Shown piece after piece: positions 39,521 through 48,109 of a DNA stretch of 64,000 bases. Origin of the DNA: Pseudomonas sp. (GTDB lineage: Bacteria > Pseudomonadota > Gammaproteobacteria > Pseudomonadales > Pseudomonadaceae); NCBI GenBank assembly GCA_030699825.1, contig JAUYKV010000039.1, forward strand, positions 62,001-126,000. The letters are read 5' to 3'. Positions within the stretch are counted from its first letter, which is position 1. Every line of letters starts with the position of its first letter. Both the position numbers and the translations under genes were made by a program. The notes under the pieces were generated by a model that ran no database searches, was not told the origin of the DNA, and saw nothing but the letters and a program-made list of their open reading frames with translations.

Positions 39521-40147
39521 TCAGCGGCTCAGCAACGAGGCCGCGCCCGCGCCGCCAAACAGGGCCGCACTGACCCGGTTGAACCACACCTGGCCTTTGC
39601 CCGAACGCAGGTAGCGCGCCGCGCCACGGGCGCTGAGGCCATAGAACAGTTTGCAGCTCAGGTCGAGCACCGCCCAGGTGGCGATCATCACCAGCAGTTG
39701 GGTTAACATCGGCCGTTCGGCGCTGATGAACTGCGGCAGGAAGGCGGCGAAGAACAGGATGTCCTTGGGATTGCTGGCGCCCAGGCCAAAGGCCTTCCAG
39801 AACATCGTGACAAAGCCCGGATTGACCGCTTGCTCCTCGGCGCTGACCGGCTTGGCCGCCTGGCGCGAGGCTTGCCAGCTCTGCCAGGCGAGGTAGAACA
39901 GGTAGAGCGCGCCGACGATCTTCAGCAGGCTGAACAACCGCTCGGAGGCCAGCAGCAAGGCGCCCAGACCCAAGGCCGAGGCGCTGAGCAGGCAGATCGA
40001 CGCCGATACCCCGCCGATAAACGCCGGCAGCGAGCGGCGCAGGCCATAGTTCAGGCTGTTGCTGACCATCAGCAGCGACAGCGGTCCGGGGATCAGGATC
40101 ACGATCAGCGCGGCGCTGCTGAACAGCAGCCAGGTTTCCAGGCTCAT
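39521..40147 (-). CDS. LysE/RhtB-family amino-acid exporter
   Basis: Inner-membrane exporter of 208 residues with about six transmembrane helices. The family motif VILIPGPLSLLMVSNSLNYG is near the N-terminus, and ALYLFYLAWQSW and NPKDILFFAAFLPQF follow. Substrate (an amino acid or derivative) unknown. GGAGAG precedes the ATG. Encoded tail-to-tail with prmB. Confidence 0.9.
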   Translation of the reverse strand: MSLETWLLFSSAALIVILIPGPLSLLMVSNSLNYGLRRSLPAFIGGVSASICLLSASALGLGALLLASERLFSLLKIVGALYLFYLAWQSWQASRQAAKPVSAEEQAVNPGFVTMFWKAFGLGASNPKDILFFAAFLPQFISAERPMLTQLLVMIATWAVLDLSCKLFYGLSARGAARYLRSGKGQVWFNRVSAALFGGAGAASLLSR

Positions 40148-40171
40148 TGCATTCTCTCCAGATGTGGAAAA

Positions 40172-40196
40172 GCCCCGGCGCCATGCGCCGGGGCTC
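40172..40196 (-). terminator. NCS2 permease terminator
   Basis: Perfect 11-bp stem AGCCCCGGCGC/GCGCCGGGGCT, loop of 3. On the minus strand it is followed by TTTTCC. Confidence 0.8.
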
Positions 40197-40216
40197 GGGT
40201 ATCGCTCGGGTCGGCC

Positions 40217-41566
40217 TTACAAGAAGGCGAACTTGGCGATAAAGATGATGCACAGAACGTACAGGCTGACCGACACCTTGTCGCGCTGGCCGGTCAGCAG
40301 CTTCAGCGTGGCATAGGTCAGAAAGCCCAGGGCGATGCCGTTGGCGATGGAGAAGGTCAGCGGCATCATCACCACGGTGACGATCGCCGGGATGGTATCG
40401 GTCTGGTCTTTCCAGTCGATATGCGCCATGCCGCTCATCATCAGCATCGCCACATAGATCAGCGCGCCGGCGGTGGCGAAGGCGGGAATCATCCCGGCCA
40501 GCGGGGCGAAGAACATCGCCGCGAGGAACAGTACGCCAACCGTGACCGCAGTCAGCCCGGTACGCCCGCCGGCGGCAACGCCCGAAGCGCTTTCCACGTA
40601 GCTGGTCACTGGCGGGCAACCGACCAAAGAGCCGACCACGCTGGAGGTGCTGTCGGCTTTCAGGGCCCGGGACAGGTTCTGGATCTTGCCGTCCTCATCG
40701 ACCAGATTGGCCCGATGGGCCACGCCCATCAGGGTGCCGGCGGTGTCGAACATATTGACGAAGAGGAACGCCAGAATCACGCTGATCATCGCCACGTTGA
40801 AGGCCCCGGCGATATCCATGGCCAGGAAGGTCGGTGCCAGGCTCGGCGGCATCGACATCAGGCCGTTGTACTCGACCAGGCCCATGGCCCAGCCCACGGC
40901 AGTGACGCCGAGCATGCTGAATAGAATGGCGCCGAACACGTTGCGGTGACTGAGTACCGCGATCAGCAGAAAGCACAGGGCGGCCAGCAGCGCGGTCGGT
41001 TCGCCGAACGAGCCCATGGTCAGCAGGGTGGCTGGGCTGTCGACGACGATGCCGGCGGTTTTCAGGCCGATCAGCCCGAGGAACAAGCCGACCCCGGCAC
41101 CCATGGCAAAGCGCAGGCTCATGGGGATGCTGTTGAGCAACCATTCGCGAATGCGCGACAGGCTCATGATCATGAACAGCACGCCGGAGATGAACACCGC
41201 GCCCAGGGCGATCTGCCAGCTGTAGCCCATCTCGCCGACCACGGTATAGGTGAAGAAGGCGTTCAAGCCCATGCCGGGTGCCAGGCCGACCGGCCAGTTG
41301 GCGTAGAGGCCCATGAGGAAGCAACCCAGGGCTGCGCCGATGCAGGTGGCGACGAAGGCCGCGCCGTGATCGACCCCCGCGCTGGCCATGATGCTGGGGT
41401 TGACGAAGATGATGTAGGCCATGGTGACGAAGGTCGTCAGGCCGGCCAGCAGTTCGGTTTTGATCGTGGTGCGATGCTCGCTCAGCTTGAAAAGACGTTC
41501 GAGCAGGCCAGGGTTGACCTGCCCCTGGACGTGAGTCGCCTGTTGTTCTTGTTTAGCGCTTTCCAC
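40217..41566 (-). CDS. NCS2-family purine permease
   Basis: Proton-coupled nucleobase transporter of the AzgA-like branch (hypoxanthine/guanine/adenine), 449 residues, 12-14 transmembrane helices. GLAPGMGLNAFFTYTVV, DTAGTLMGVAHRANLVDEDG and SYVESASGVAAGGRTGLTAV are the diagnostic segments. GTG 41566 has GAGGAG 9 bp upstream. It is divergent from the GntR regulator gene; a TTGTGTACCA box lies just upstream (41592), so uptake of guanine or hypoxanthine is probably co-regulated with guaD and xdh. Confidence 0.92.
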   Translation of the reverse strand: MESAKQEQQATHVQGQVNPGLLERLFKLSEHRTTIKTELLAGLTTFVTMAYIIFVNPSIMASAGVDHGAAFVATCIGAALGCFLMGLYANWPVGLAPGMGLNAFFTYTVVGEMGYSWQIALGAVFISGVLFMIMSLSRIREWLLNSIPMSLRFAMGAGVGLFLGLIGLKTAGIVVDSPATLLTMGSFGEPTALLAALCFLLIAVLSHRNVFGAILFSMLGVTAVGWAMGLVEYNGLMSMPPSLAPTFLAMDIAGAFNVAMISVILAFLFVNMFDTAGTLMGVAHRANLVDEDGKIQNLSRALKADSTSSVVGSLVGCPPVTSYVESASGVAAGGRTGLTAVTVGVLFLAAMFFAPLAGMIPAFATAGALIYVAMLMMSGMAHIDWKDQTDTIPAIVTVVMMPLTFSIANGIALGFLTYATLKLLTGQRDKVSVSLYVLCIIFIAKFAFL

Positions 41567-42200
41567 AGTGGGTACTCCTCATCTCTCTTGTTGTGTACCA
41601 CCCAGAGCCGTTATCGCACACGCTTCGGCTCTCTGAGGTAGGTGGTGGTTTAGGTGTGCTCACTGGCTCATTTGTTGACCATAAGGTCAGAAAGCTACAC
41701 TGGCGCGATTATGAGGTTGTATACAAAAAAAGCAAATAATGTTTTCTATCTTTGTTTGAATGCCGGGCGAGTGCCCTAAACGGCCGTTGCGCCGTGCTCC
41801 GCGCGTAAATTGCCGCTCTTGGTTTATGAAAAAGTCTATTGAAGACAGCCAGATAACAATATTTTTGAAGATTTAACGGCAGCTTGCGGCGAGTGTTTTC
41901 AGCGCGTCTATACCTGCCGTAAATGGCGCCTTAAGCTGATTTTTCTGCAGCAACATCGTTTCTTATAAGAAATCAATTTAGTGGTATCAGGCCGCACTGG
42001 CAGCACAAGCAACATACGGCAGAACTGCTCGGCATTGCTGCGCGGCACCGCGACGGCGGTACGGATCCTGTATGTATTGATCAAATTGTGTACAATGCGT
42101 CGGTATTTTTTCTGTTTTCCGCCAGCTACTACTTGCCAGTCACCGGGTGAACAGCAGTAGAGTCTCGGAAACAGGCCGAACCTCTTCGACGCGAGCCAGA
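41567..42200. promoter_or_regulatory. Divergent regulatory region, purine permease / gntR
   Basis: About 630 bp. TTGTGTACCA at 41592-41601, TTGTATACAA (perfect palindrome) at 41717-41726 and ATTGTGTACAAT at 42085-42096 are probable GntR operators. The stretch between is AT-rich with no gene. The segment 42147-42200 is open in the regulator frame but has no good ribosome-binding site. Confidence 0.65.
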
Positions 42201-42971
42201 ATGAACGAGCAATTGCAGCCTCTCAAGAAACAGCCGGGTACCGGCAAAAGCAGCCATGGCGGGACTCAGGACGATATCGTCTACGCGCATATCTTCGACG
42301 CTATCCTCGAACAGCGCCTGGCGCCTGGCACCAAGCTGAGCGAAGAGGCCTTGGGCGAAATCTTCGGCGTTAGTCGCACCATTATCCGCCGCGCCTTGTC
42401 GCGTCTGGGCCATGAGAGTGTCGTGCTGTTACGACCCAATCGTGGTGCGGTGGTTGCCAGCCCCAGCGTGGACGAAGCCCGGCAGATCTTCTACGCGCGG
42501 CGTATGGTCGAGCGTGCGATTACCGAATTGGCGGTCGTGCATGCCACGGCCGAGCATCTGGCCGAATTGCGGCAGATGGTCAAGGACGAGCAAGCCTGCT
42601 TCTCCCGTGGCGACCGTGGTGCGGGTATCCGCCTGTCCGGCGAGTTCCACCTGAAGTTGGCCGAGGCGGCGAAGAATGCGCCTCTGGTCAGCTTCCAGCG
42701 CAGCCTGGTGTCACAGACCTCGTTGATCATCGCCCAATACGAAAGCGGTAACCGCTCGCACTGCTCTTACGACGAGCACAATCAGCTGATCGATGCCATC
42801 GAGGCGCGCGACACCGCCAAAGCGGTAAGTCTGATGATGCATCACATGGATCATATCGACAGCAAGCTCAACCTCGACGAGGAAAGCGCCTCGGACGACC
42901 TGCACGCAGTGTTCTCGCACCTGTTGCAGACCGGCAAGAAGAAGCCGGGGCGTAATCCTGCCGGTCGTTGA
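42201..42971 (+). CDS. GntR/FadR-type regulator of the purine genes
   Basis: GntR-family regulator of 256 residues with an FCD ligand-binding domain. The winged helix (about 28-90: QDDIVYAHIFDAILEQRLAPGTKLSEEALGEIFGVSRTIIRRAL) is followed by metal-type FCD residues in SGEFHLKLAEAAKN and YDEHNQLIDAIEARD. Placement between the NCS2 permease and guaD-xdh suggests control of purine degradation. ATG 42201 is favoured; an in-frame GTG at 42147 would add 18 residues. Confidence 0.87.
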   Translation: MNEQLQPLKKQPGTGKSSHGGTQDDIVYAHIFDAILEQRLAPGTKLSEEALGEIFGVSRTIIRRALSRLGHESVVLLRPNRGAVVASPSVDEARQIFYARRMVERAITELAVVHATAEHLAELRQMVKDEQACFSRGDRGAGIRLSGEFHLKLAEAAKNAPLVSFQRSLVSQTSLIIAQYESGNRSHCSYDEHNQLIDAIEARDTAKAVSLMMHHMDHIDSKLNLDEESASDDLHAVFSHLLQTGKKKPGRNPAGR

Positions 42972-42985
42972 TTGGCGCTCGACCT

Positions 42986-43154
42986 GTAGGGTGGGTTAGC
43001 CGCGCTGTACTTGGTATCTGACGTTGCCCAGGACTATGCGCGCGGCGTAACCCACCAACGGTTTCTATTTGGCTCCGTTGTGGTGGGTTACGCGGCGCTT
43101 CGAGCCTTGTGTCGCTCCATATGGTGGCGGCCATGCGCCGCTAACCCACCCTAC
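42986..43154. repeat. GTAGGGTGGGTTA-type palindromic repeat
   Basis: GTAGGGTGGGTTAGC at 42986 mirrored by GCTAACCCACCCTAC ending 43154. Internal CGTAACCCACC / GGTGGGTTACG arms indicate two adjacent copies back to back. It fills the gntR-guaD gap. Confidence 0.8.
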
Positions 43155-43176
43155 GGATCGTGGTCACAGTCCCCCC

Positions 43177-44481
43177 TCAATCCCTGCAATGCACCGACAC
43201 GCCAGCGGCGAAGGTTTCCTTGATCGCGCGGTCGTCGCCGAGCATGCACAGGGCGAACAGTTTTTCGGCCAGGCTCTTGGCCTGCTGCAGGCGGTAGTCG
43301 ATCAACGGCGTGGCCTTGTAGTCGAGCACCACGAAGTCGGCGTCCTTGCCGCTTGCGAAATTGCCGATCTTGTCGTCCAGGTACAGCGCCTCGGCGCCGC
43401 CGAGGGTGGCCAGGTACAGCGACTTGAACGGGTCGAGTTTCTTGCCCTGCAGCTGCATGATCTTGTACGCCTCGTTCAGCGATTGCAGTTGGCTGAAGCT
43501 GGTGCCCGCGCCGACATCGGTGCCCAGGCCGACGCGTACGCCGTGGTGCTCCAGCTTGGCCAGGTCGAACAGGCCGCTGCCGAGGAACAGGTTGGAGGTC
43601 GGGCAGAAGGCCACCGCCGAGCCGGTTTCGGCCAGACGCTGACACTCCTCGTCGCACAGGTGCACGCCATGGGCGAAGACCGCGCGCGGGCCGATCAGTT
43701 GGTAGTGATCGTAGACATCCAGGTAGCCCTTGCGCTCGGGGAATAGCTCTTTCACCCATTCGATCTCCTGACGGTTCTCCGACAGGTGGGTGTGCATATA
43801 CAGGTCCGGGTATTCGCCGAGCAGCTTGCCGGCCAGGCTCAACTGCTCGGGCGTGCTGGTCGGGGCGAACCGCGGTGTGACTGCGTAGTGCAGGCGGCCC
43901 TTGCCGTGCCAGCGTTCGATCAGTTCCTTGCTCTCGGCGTAGCCGGATTCCGGCGTATCGGTCAGGTAGTCCGGAGCGTTGCGGTCCATCAGCACCTTGC
44001 CGGCGATCATGCGCAGGTTCAGCGCTTCGGCGGCTTCGAAGAAGGCATCCACCGACTGCTTGTGCACGCTGCCGAATACCAGGGCGGTGGTGGTGCCGTT
44101 GCGCAGCAACTCTTTCAGGAAAATGCCGGCCACGTCCGCGGCGTGGGCTTTGTCTTCGAACCGGCGTTCGGTGGGGAAGGTGTAGGTGTTCAGCCAGTCC
44201 AGCAGTTGCTCGCCGTAGGAGGCGATCATCCCGGTTTGCGGGTAGTGGATATGGGTGTCGATAAAACCGGGGGTGATCAGCGCATCCTGATACTCGGTAA
44301 CCTCGACGCCCTTGAGCGTCGGCAGCAGGTCGGCAGCATGGCCGACGCGGGCGATCTGGCCGTTTTCGATGACCAGCACACCGTCCTCGAAATATTCATA
44401 GGACGCCTCGATGCCGACCACGGCGGGGTCGGCGAGGCTGTGCAGGATGGCGGCGCGGTAGGCTTTGCGGTGGCTGGTCAT
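43177..44481 (-). CDS. guaD: Guanine deaminase
   Basis: Amidohydrolase of 434 residues converting guanine to xanthine. Zinc ligands are in GFIDTHIHYPQ (HxH), ADLYMHTHLSENRQEI-type segment (His), VFAHGVHL and LGTDVGAGTSFS (Asp). Its product xanthine is the substrate of XdhAB encoded upstream on the same strand. The gap to xdhC is filled by a repeat (44528-44648). Confidence 0.94.
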   Translation of the reverse strand: MTSHRKAYRAAILHSLADPAVVGIEASYEYFEDGVLVIENGQIARVGHAADLLPTLKGVEVTEYQDALITPGFIDTHIHYPQTGMIASYGEQLLDWLNTYTFPTERRFEDKAHAADVAGIFLKELLRNGTTTALVFGSVHKQSVDAFFEAAEALNLRMIAGKVLMDRNAPDYLTDTPESGYAESKELIERWHGKGRLHYAVTPRFAPTSTPEQLSLAGKLLGEYPDLYMHTHLSENRQEIEWVKELFPERKGYLDVYDHYQLIGPRAVFAHGVHLCDEECQRLAETGSAVAFCPTSNLFLGSGLFDLAKLEHHGVRVGLGTDVGAGTSFSQLQSLNEAYKIMQLQGKKLDPFKSLYLATLGGAEALYLDDKIGNFASGKDADFVVLDYKATPLIDYRLQQAKSLAEKLFALCMLGDDRAIKETFAAGVSVHCRD

Positions 44482-44527
44482 GTAACTCGTATCTCTATCA
44501 GGTTTGGAGGATATGAGGCGATCGGAG

Positions 44528-44648
44528 CGTAGGTTGGTGCGGGGCGCGCAGCCTGAGCGTAGCGATACCCAACATTCGTTGCGCAGAGTCGCCCGCGGTG
44601 AGCGCTAGGCGCTCCTTGTTGGGTATCGCAGGCTCAACCCAACCTACG
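44528..44648. repeat. GTAGGTTGG-type palindromic repeat at the xdhC 3' end
   Basis: CGTAGGTTGG at 44528 mirrored by CCAACCTACG ending 44648, with AGCGATACCCAAC / GTTGGGTATCGC inside. The xdhC stop (TAG, 44644-44646, minus strand) is part of its right end. Confidence 0.78.
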
Positions 44649-45477
44649 GGTGGCGGCGTGAGACGGGTAGCAGCTTGGCGATGCTCGGTTCACCTTTCTT
44701 CACGTCCTGGCCAAAGGCGGCGTTGTAGGTGGCGATCACCTCGCCGGCGATGGATACGGCGATTTCGATAGGCAATTTGCCTTTCACTTCGGGCAAACCC
44801 AGCGGGCAGCGCATCCGTTGCATGACCTCAGTGGTAAAGCCGCGGTCGCGCAGGCGGTGTTCGAACTTGGCGCGTTTGCTCTTCGAGCCGATCAGCCCGT
44901 AGTAGGCGAAATCGTTGCGCTTGAGGATCGCCGCGGTCAGCTCCAGGTCGAGCTGGTGGTTATGGGTCATGACGATGAAGTAGCTGCCGGCGGGCATATT
45001 GTCGACCTCGTCGACCACCTCGTCGCTGAGCACCTTTTCCACGCCGGCGGGAATCTGCTCGGGAAATTCGTTTTCCCGCGAGTCGATCCAGCGCACCTTG
45101 CACGGCAGGCTGGCGAGCAGCGGCACCAGGGCGCGGCCGACATGGCCGGCGCCGAACACGGCGATCTGCGCCTGGGGCTGGCCCATGGGCTCGAACAGCA
45201 ACACGGTAGCGCCGCCGCAGCACTGGCCGAGGCTGGCGCCCAGGTTGAAGCGCTCCAGGCGGGTGTCCTGGCTGCGCGTGGCGAGCATCTCGCGGGCCAG
45301 CTCCATGGCCTTGTATTCCAGGTGACCGCCGCCGATGGTTTCGAAGATGCGCTCGGCGGTGACCACCATCTTCGACCCGGCATTGCGCGGCGTCGAGCCG
45401 CGCTCTTCGATGATGGTCACCAGCACGCAAGGCTGGCCTTGCTGCTGCAGGTCGGCGAGGGCGCTGATCCAGCTCAT
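44644..45477 (-). CDS. xdhC: Xanthine dehydrogenase accessory protein XdhC
   Basis: Molybdenum-cofactor binding and sulfuration chaperone for xanthine dehydrogenase, 277 residues. EERGSTPRNAGSKMVV is the N-terminal cofactor-binding motif, and a Rossmann domain opens with IAVFGAGHVGRALVPLL. ATG 45475-45477 has GGAGG upstream. It is separated from xdhB by 232 bp with a REP pair and a possible GntR box (45602-45611), so it may have its own promoter. A stop codon from a repeat ends the gene. Confidence 0.93.
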   Translation of the reverse strand: MSWISALADLQQQGQPCVLVTIIEERGSTPRNAGSKMVVTAERIFETIGGGHLEYKAMELAREMLATRSQDTRLERFNLGASLGQCCGGATVLLFEPMGQPQAQIAVFGAGHVGRALVPLLASLPCKVRWIDSRENEFPEQIPAGVEKVLSDEVVDEVDNMPAGSYFIVMTHNHQLDLELTAAILKRNDFAYYGLIGSKSKRAKFEHRLRDRGFTTEVMQRMRCPLGLPEVKGKLPIEIAVSIAGEVIATYNAAFGQDVKKGEPSIAKLLPVSRRHP

Positions 45478-45601
45478 TTGCTCAGCCTCCAGGTTGGCGG
45501 TAGTTGTCCCGGGCGTGGCAGTCGCCAATTGCTCGGCGATGGCTCCAAAATGGGAGCTGGTGCCGGGCGTGCGGGTTGGGGTTCGGTGCGTTTTGTCATT
45601 G

Positions 45602-45611
45602 TTGTACACCT
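45602..45611. promoter_or_regulatory. Possible GntR operator upstream of xdhC
   Basis: TTGTACACCT matches 8 of 10 bases of TTGTACACAA, the complement of the box at 42086. Located 125 bp upstream of the xdhC start. Confidence 0.4.
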
Positions 45612-45637
45612 GTTGTGTCGGATGACGGTTCTTGTGT

Positions 45638-45688
45638 CTGTGGGAGGCGCTTCAGCGGCGACAGTCGCGGCTAAAGCCCCTCCCACAG
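45638..45688. repeat. REP pair (BIME) between xdhB and xdhC
   Basis: CTGTGGGAGGCGCTTCAGCG then inverted CGCGGCTAAAGCCCCTCCCA; head-to-head REPs able to form a long stem. Confidence 0.85.
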
Positions 45689-45709
45689 CAGCCTCATGCG
45701 GCGTCAGGT

Positions 45710-48109
45710 TCAGACCGGTTCGACCTCGGCAGCGCTGGCAGCCTTGGCCGGAGCCTTCAGCTTGCGCATCTGCTCCACGCCCCAGAGCACGCGCTCGGGG
45801 GTGGCTGGGGCGTCGATATTCGGCTGCACCTTGTAGTCGGCCAGGCTGGCCACCGCATCCTTGATCGCGCACCACACGGCGATGCCGAGCATAAAGGGCG
45901 GCTCGCCGACGGCCTTGGAGTGGAACACCGTGTCTTCCGGGTTCTTGCGGTTTTCCACCAGCTTGACCCGCAGGTCCAGCGGCATGTCGGCGATGGCCGG
46001 GATCTTGTAGCTGGCCGGGCCGCAGGTCTCTAGCTTGCCCTTGCCGTTCCACACCAGCTCTTCGGTGGTCAGCCAGCCCATGCCCTGGACGAAGGCGCCT
46101 TCGACCTGACCGGTGTCGATGGCCGGGTTCAGCGAGGCGCCGACGTCATGGAGGATGTCGGTGCGCAGCATTTTGTATTCGCCGGTCAGGGTGTCGACTA
46201 TCACCTCGGCGCAGGCGGCGCCGTAGGCGAAATAGTAGAACGGCCGGCCGCGCGCTTGGTCCCGATCATAGAAAATCTTCGGTGTGCGGTAGAAACCGGT
46301 GGAAGACAGCGAAACCTGGCCAAAATAGGCCTTCTGGATCACCTCCTCGAAGCTCAGGAACAGCTCGCGTACGCGCACCTGGCTGTTGCGGAACTCGATG
46401 TCTTCGGGGGTGACCTTGTACTCACGCACCAGGAAATCCACCAGCCGTTGTTTGATGGTTTCAGCCGCATTCTTAGCGGCCATGCCATTTAAGTCGGTGC
46501 CGCTGGAAGCCGCTGTGGGCGAGGTGTTCGGCACCTTGTCGGTGTTGGTCGCGGTGATCTGGATGCGCGAGATATCGACCTGCAGCACCTCGGCCACCAC
46601 CTGGGCGACCTTGGTATTCAGGCCCTGGCCCATCTCGGTGCCGCCGTGGTTGAGGTGGATGCTGCCGTCGGTGTAGATGTGGATCAGCGCGCCGGCCTGG
46701 TTGAGGAAGGTGGCGGTAAAGCTGATGCCGAATTTAACCGGGGTCAACGCCAGGCCTTTCTTCAGCACGGGGCTCTTGGCATTGAACGCACGGATTGCTT
46801 CGCGGCGCTTGGCGTACTCGCTGCTTTCTTCCAGCTCGGCGGTCATCTCGTGGATGACGTTGTGCTCGACGGTCTGGTGATAGTGGGTGACGTTGCGCTC
46901 ATCCTTGCCGTAGTAATTGAGCTTGCGCACTTCGAGCGGGTCCTTGCCCAGCTTACGTGCCACCGCGTCCATGATCTCCTCGATGGCGACCATCCCCTGC
47001 GGGCCGCCGAAGCCGCGGTAGGCGGTGTTCGAGGCGATATTGGTCTTGCAGCGATGGCCGTTGATGGTGGCGTTGCCGAGGAAGTAGGCGTTGTCGGCGT
47101 GGAACATGGCGCGATCGACGATCGAGCCGGACAGGTCCGGGGAGTAACCGCAGTTACCGGCCAGGTCGATCTGGATGCCGTGCAGCAGGCCATCATCGTC
47201 GAAGCCGACGTCATATTCGACGTAGAAGGGGTGGCGCTTGCCGGTGATCATCATGTCCTCGACCCGCGGCAGGCGCATCTTGGTTGGTCGCCCGGTGAGG
47301 TGGGCGATCACCGCGCACAGGCAGGCCGGGCCGGCAGCCTGGGTTTCCTTGCCGCCGAAGCCGCCGCCCATGCGGCGCATGTCGATGACGATCTTGTGCA
47401 TCGGCACGCCGAGCACTTCGGCGACCAGCTTCTGCACTTCGGTGGCGTTTTGCGTCGAGGTGTAGACGATCATGCCGCCGTCTTCGCTCGGCATCACCGA
47501 GGAGATCTGGGTTTCCAGGTAGAAGTGTTCCTGGCCGCCGATATGCAGCTTGCCCTGCAGGCGCTGCGGCGCGGTGGCCAGCGCCGCGGAGGAATCGCCG
47601 ATCTTGTGCTGATGGCTGTCGAGGACGAAATGCTGCTTGCGCAGCGCATCGACCACATCCAGCACCGGCTCCAGGTCTTGGTACTCAATGATCGCCGCCA
47701 TGGCCGCCTTGCGTGCGGTTTCCAGGCTGTCGGCGCCGACCGCGACCACCACCTGGCCGACGTACTCGACCTTGCCGTCGGCCAGCAGCGGATCGCCGGC
47801 GACCACCGGGCCGATGTCCAGTTGACCGGGCACGTCCTTGCTGGTGATGGCGATGGCCACACCGGGGATCGCATAGCAGGGCGTGGTGTCGATGCTGAGG
47901 ATGCGCGCATGGGCGCGGTCGCTCATCCGCGCATAGACGTGCAGCTGGTTGGGGAATTCCAGGCGGTCGTCGACGTACACCGCTTCGCCGGAGACGTGCT
48001 TGTCCGCGCTCTCGTGCTTGACGCTGCGACCGACGCCGGTGGTGATATCGGCGCGGAACAGGGCGGCCAGTTGTTCTTGTGATTTATGGACTTTGTGATG
48101 GCTAGACAT
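45710..48109 (-). CDS. xdhB: Xanthine dehydrogenase, molybdenum-binding subunit
   Basis: Large (Mo) subunit of 799 residues, oxidising hypoxanthine and xanthine to urate. GRRMGGGFGGKETQAAG-type region (reads MRRMGGGFGGKETQ), FRGFGGPQGM and GTEMGQGLNTKVAQ bind the pterin, and the catalytic Glu is expected in the C-terminal GEPPFMLGIAVW. It overlaps the xdhA stop by 8 bp, so the two are co-translated. Confidence 0.95.
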   Translation of the reverse strand: MSSHHKVHKSQEQLAALFRADITTGVGRSVKHESADKHVSGEAVYVDDRLEFPNQLHVYARMSDRAHARILSIDTTPCYAIPGVAIAITSKDVPGQLDIGPVVAGDPLLADGKVEYVGQVVVAVGADSLETARKAAMAAIIEYQDLEPVLDVVDALRKQHFVLDSHQHKIGDSSAALATAPQRLQGKLHIGGQEHFYLETQISSVMPSEDGGMIVYTSTQNATEVQKLVAEVLGVPMHKIVIDMRRMGGGFGGKETQAAGPACLCAVIAHLTGRPTKMRLPRVEDMMITGKRHPFYVEYDVGFDDDGLLHGIQIDLAGNCGYSPDLSGSIVDRAMFHADNAYFLGNATINGHRCKTNIASNTAYRGFGGPQGMVAIEEIMDAVARKLGKDPLEVRKLNYYGKDERNVTHYHQTVEHNVIHEMTAELEESSEYAKRREAIRAFNAKSPVLKKGLALTPVKFGISFTATFLNQAGALIHIYTDGSIHLNHGGTEMGQGLNTKVAQVVAEVLQVDISRIQITATNTDKVPNTSPTAASSGTDLNGMAAKNAAETIKQRLVDFLVREYKVTPEDIEFRNSQVRVRELFLSFEEVIQKAYFGQVSLSSTGFYRTPKIFYDRDQARGRPFYYFAYGAACAEVIVDTLTGEYKMLRTDILHDVGASLNPAIDTGQVEGAFVQGMGWLTTEELVWNGKGKLETCGPASYKIPAIADMPLDLRVKLVENRKNPEDTVFHSKAVGEPPFMLGIAVWCAIKDAVASLADYKVQPNIDAPATPERVLWGVEQMRKLKAPAKAASAAEVEPV

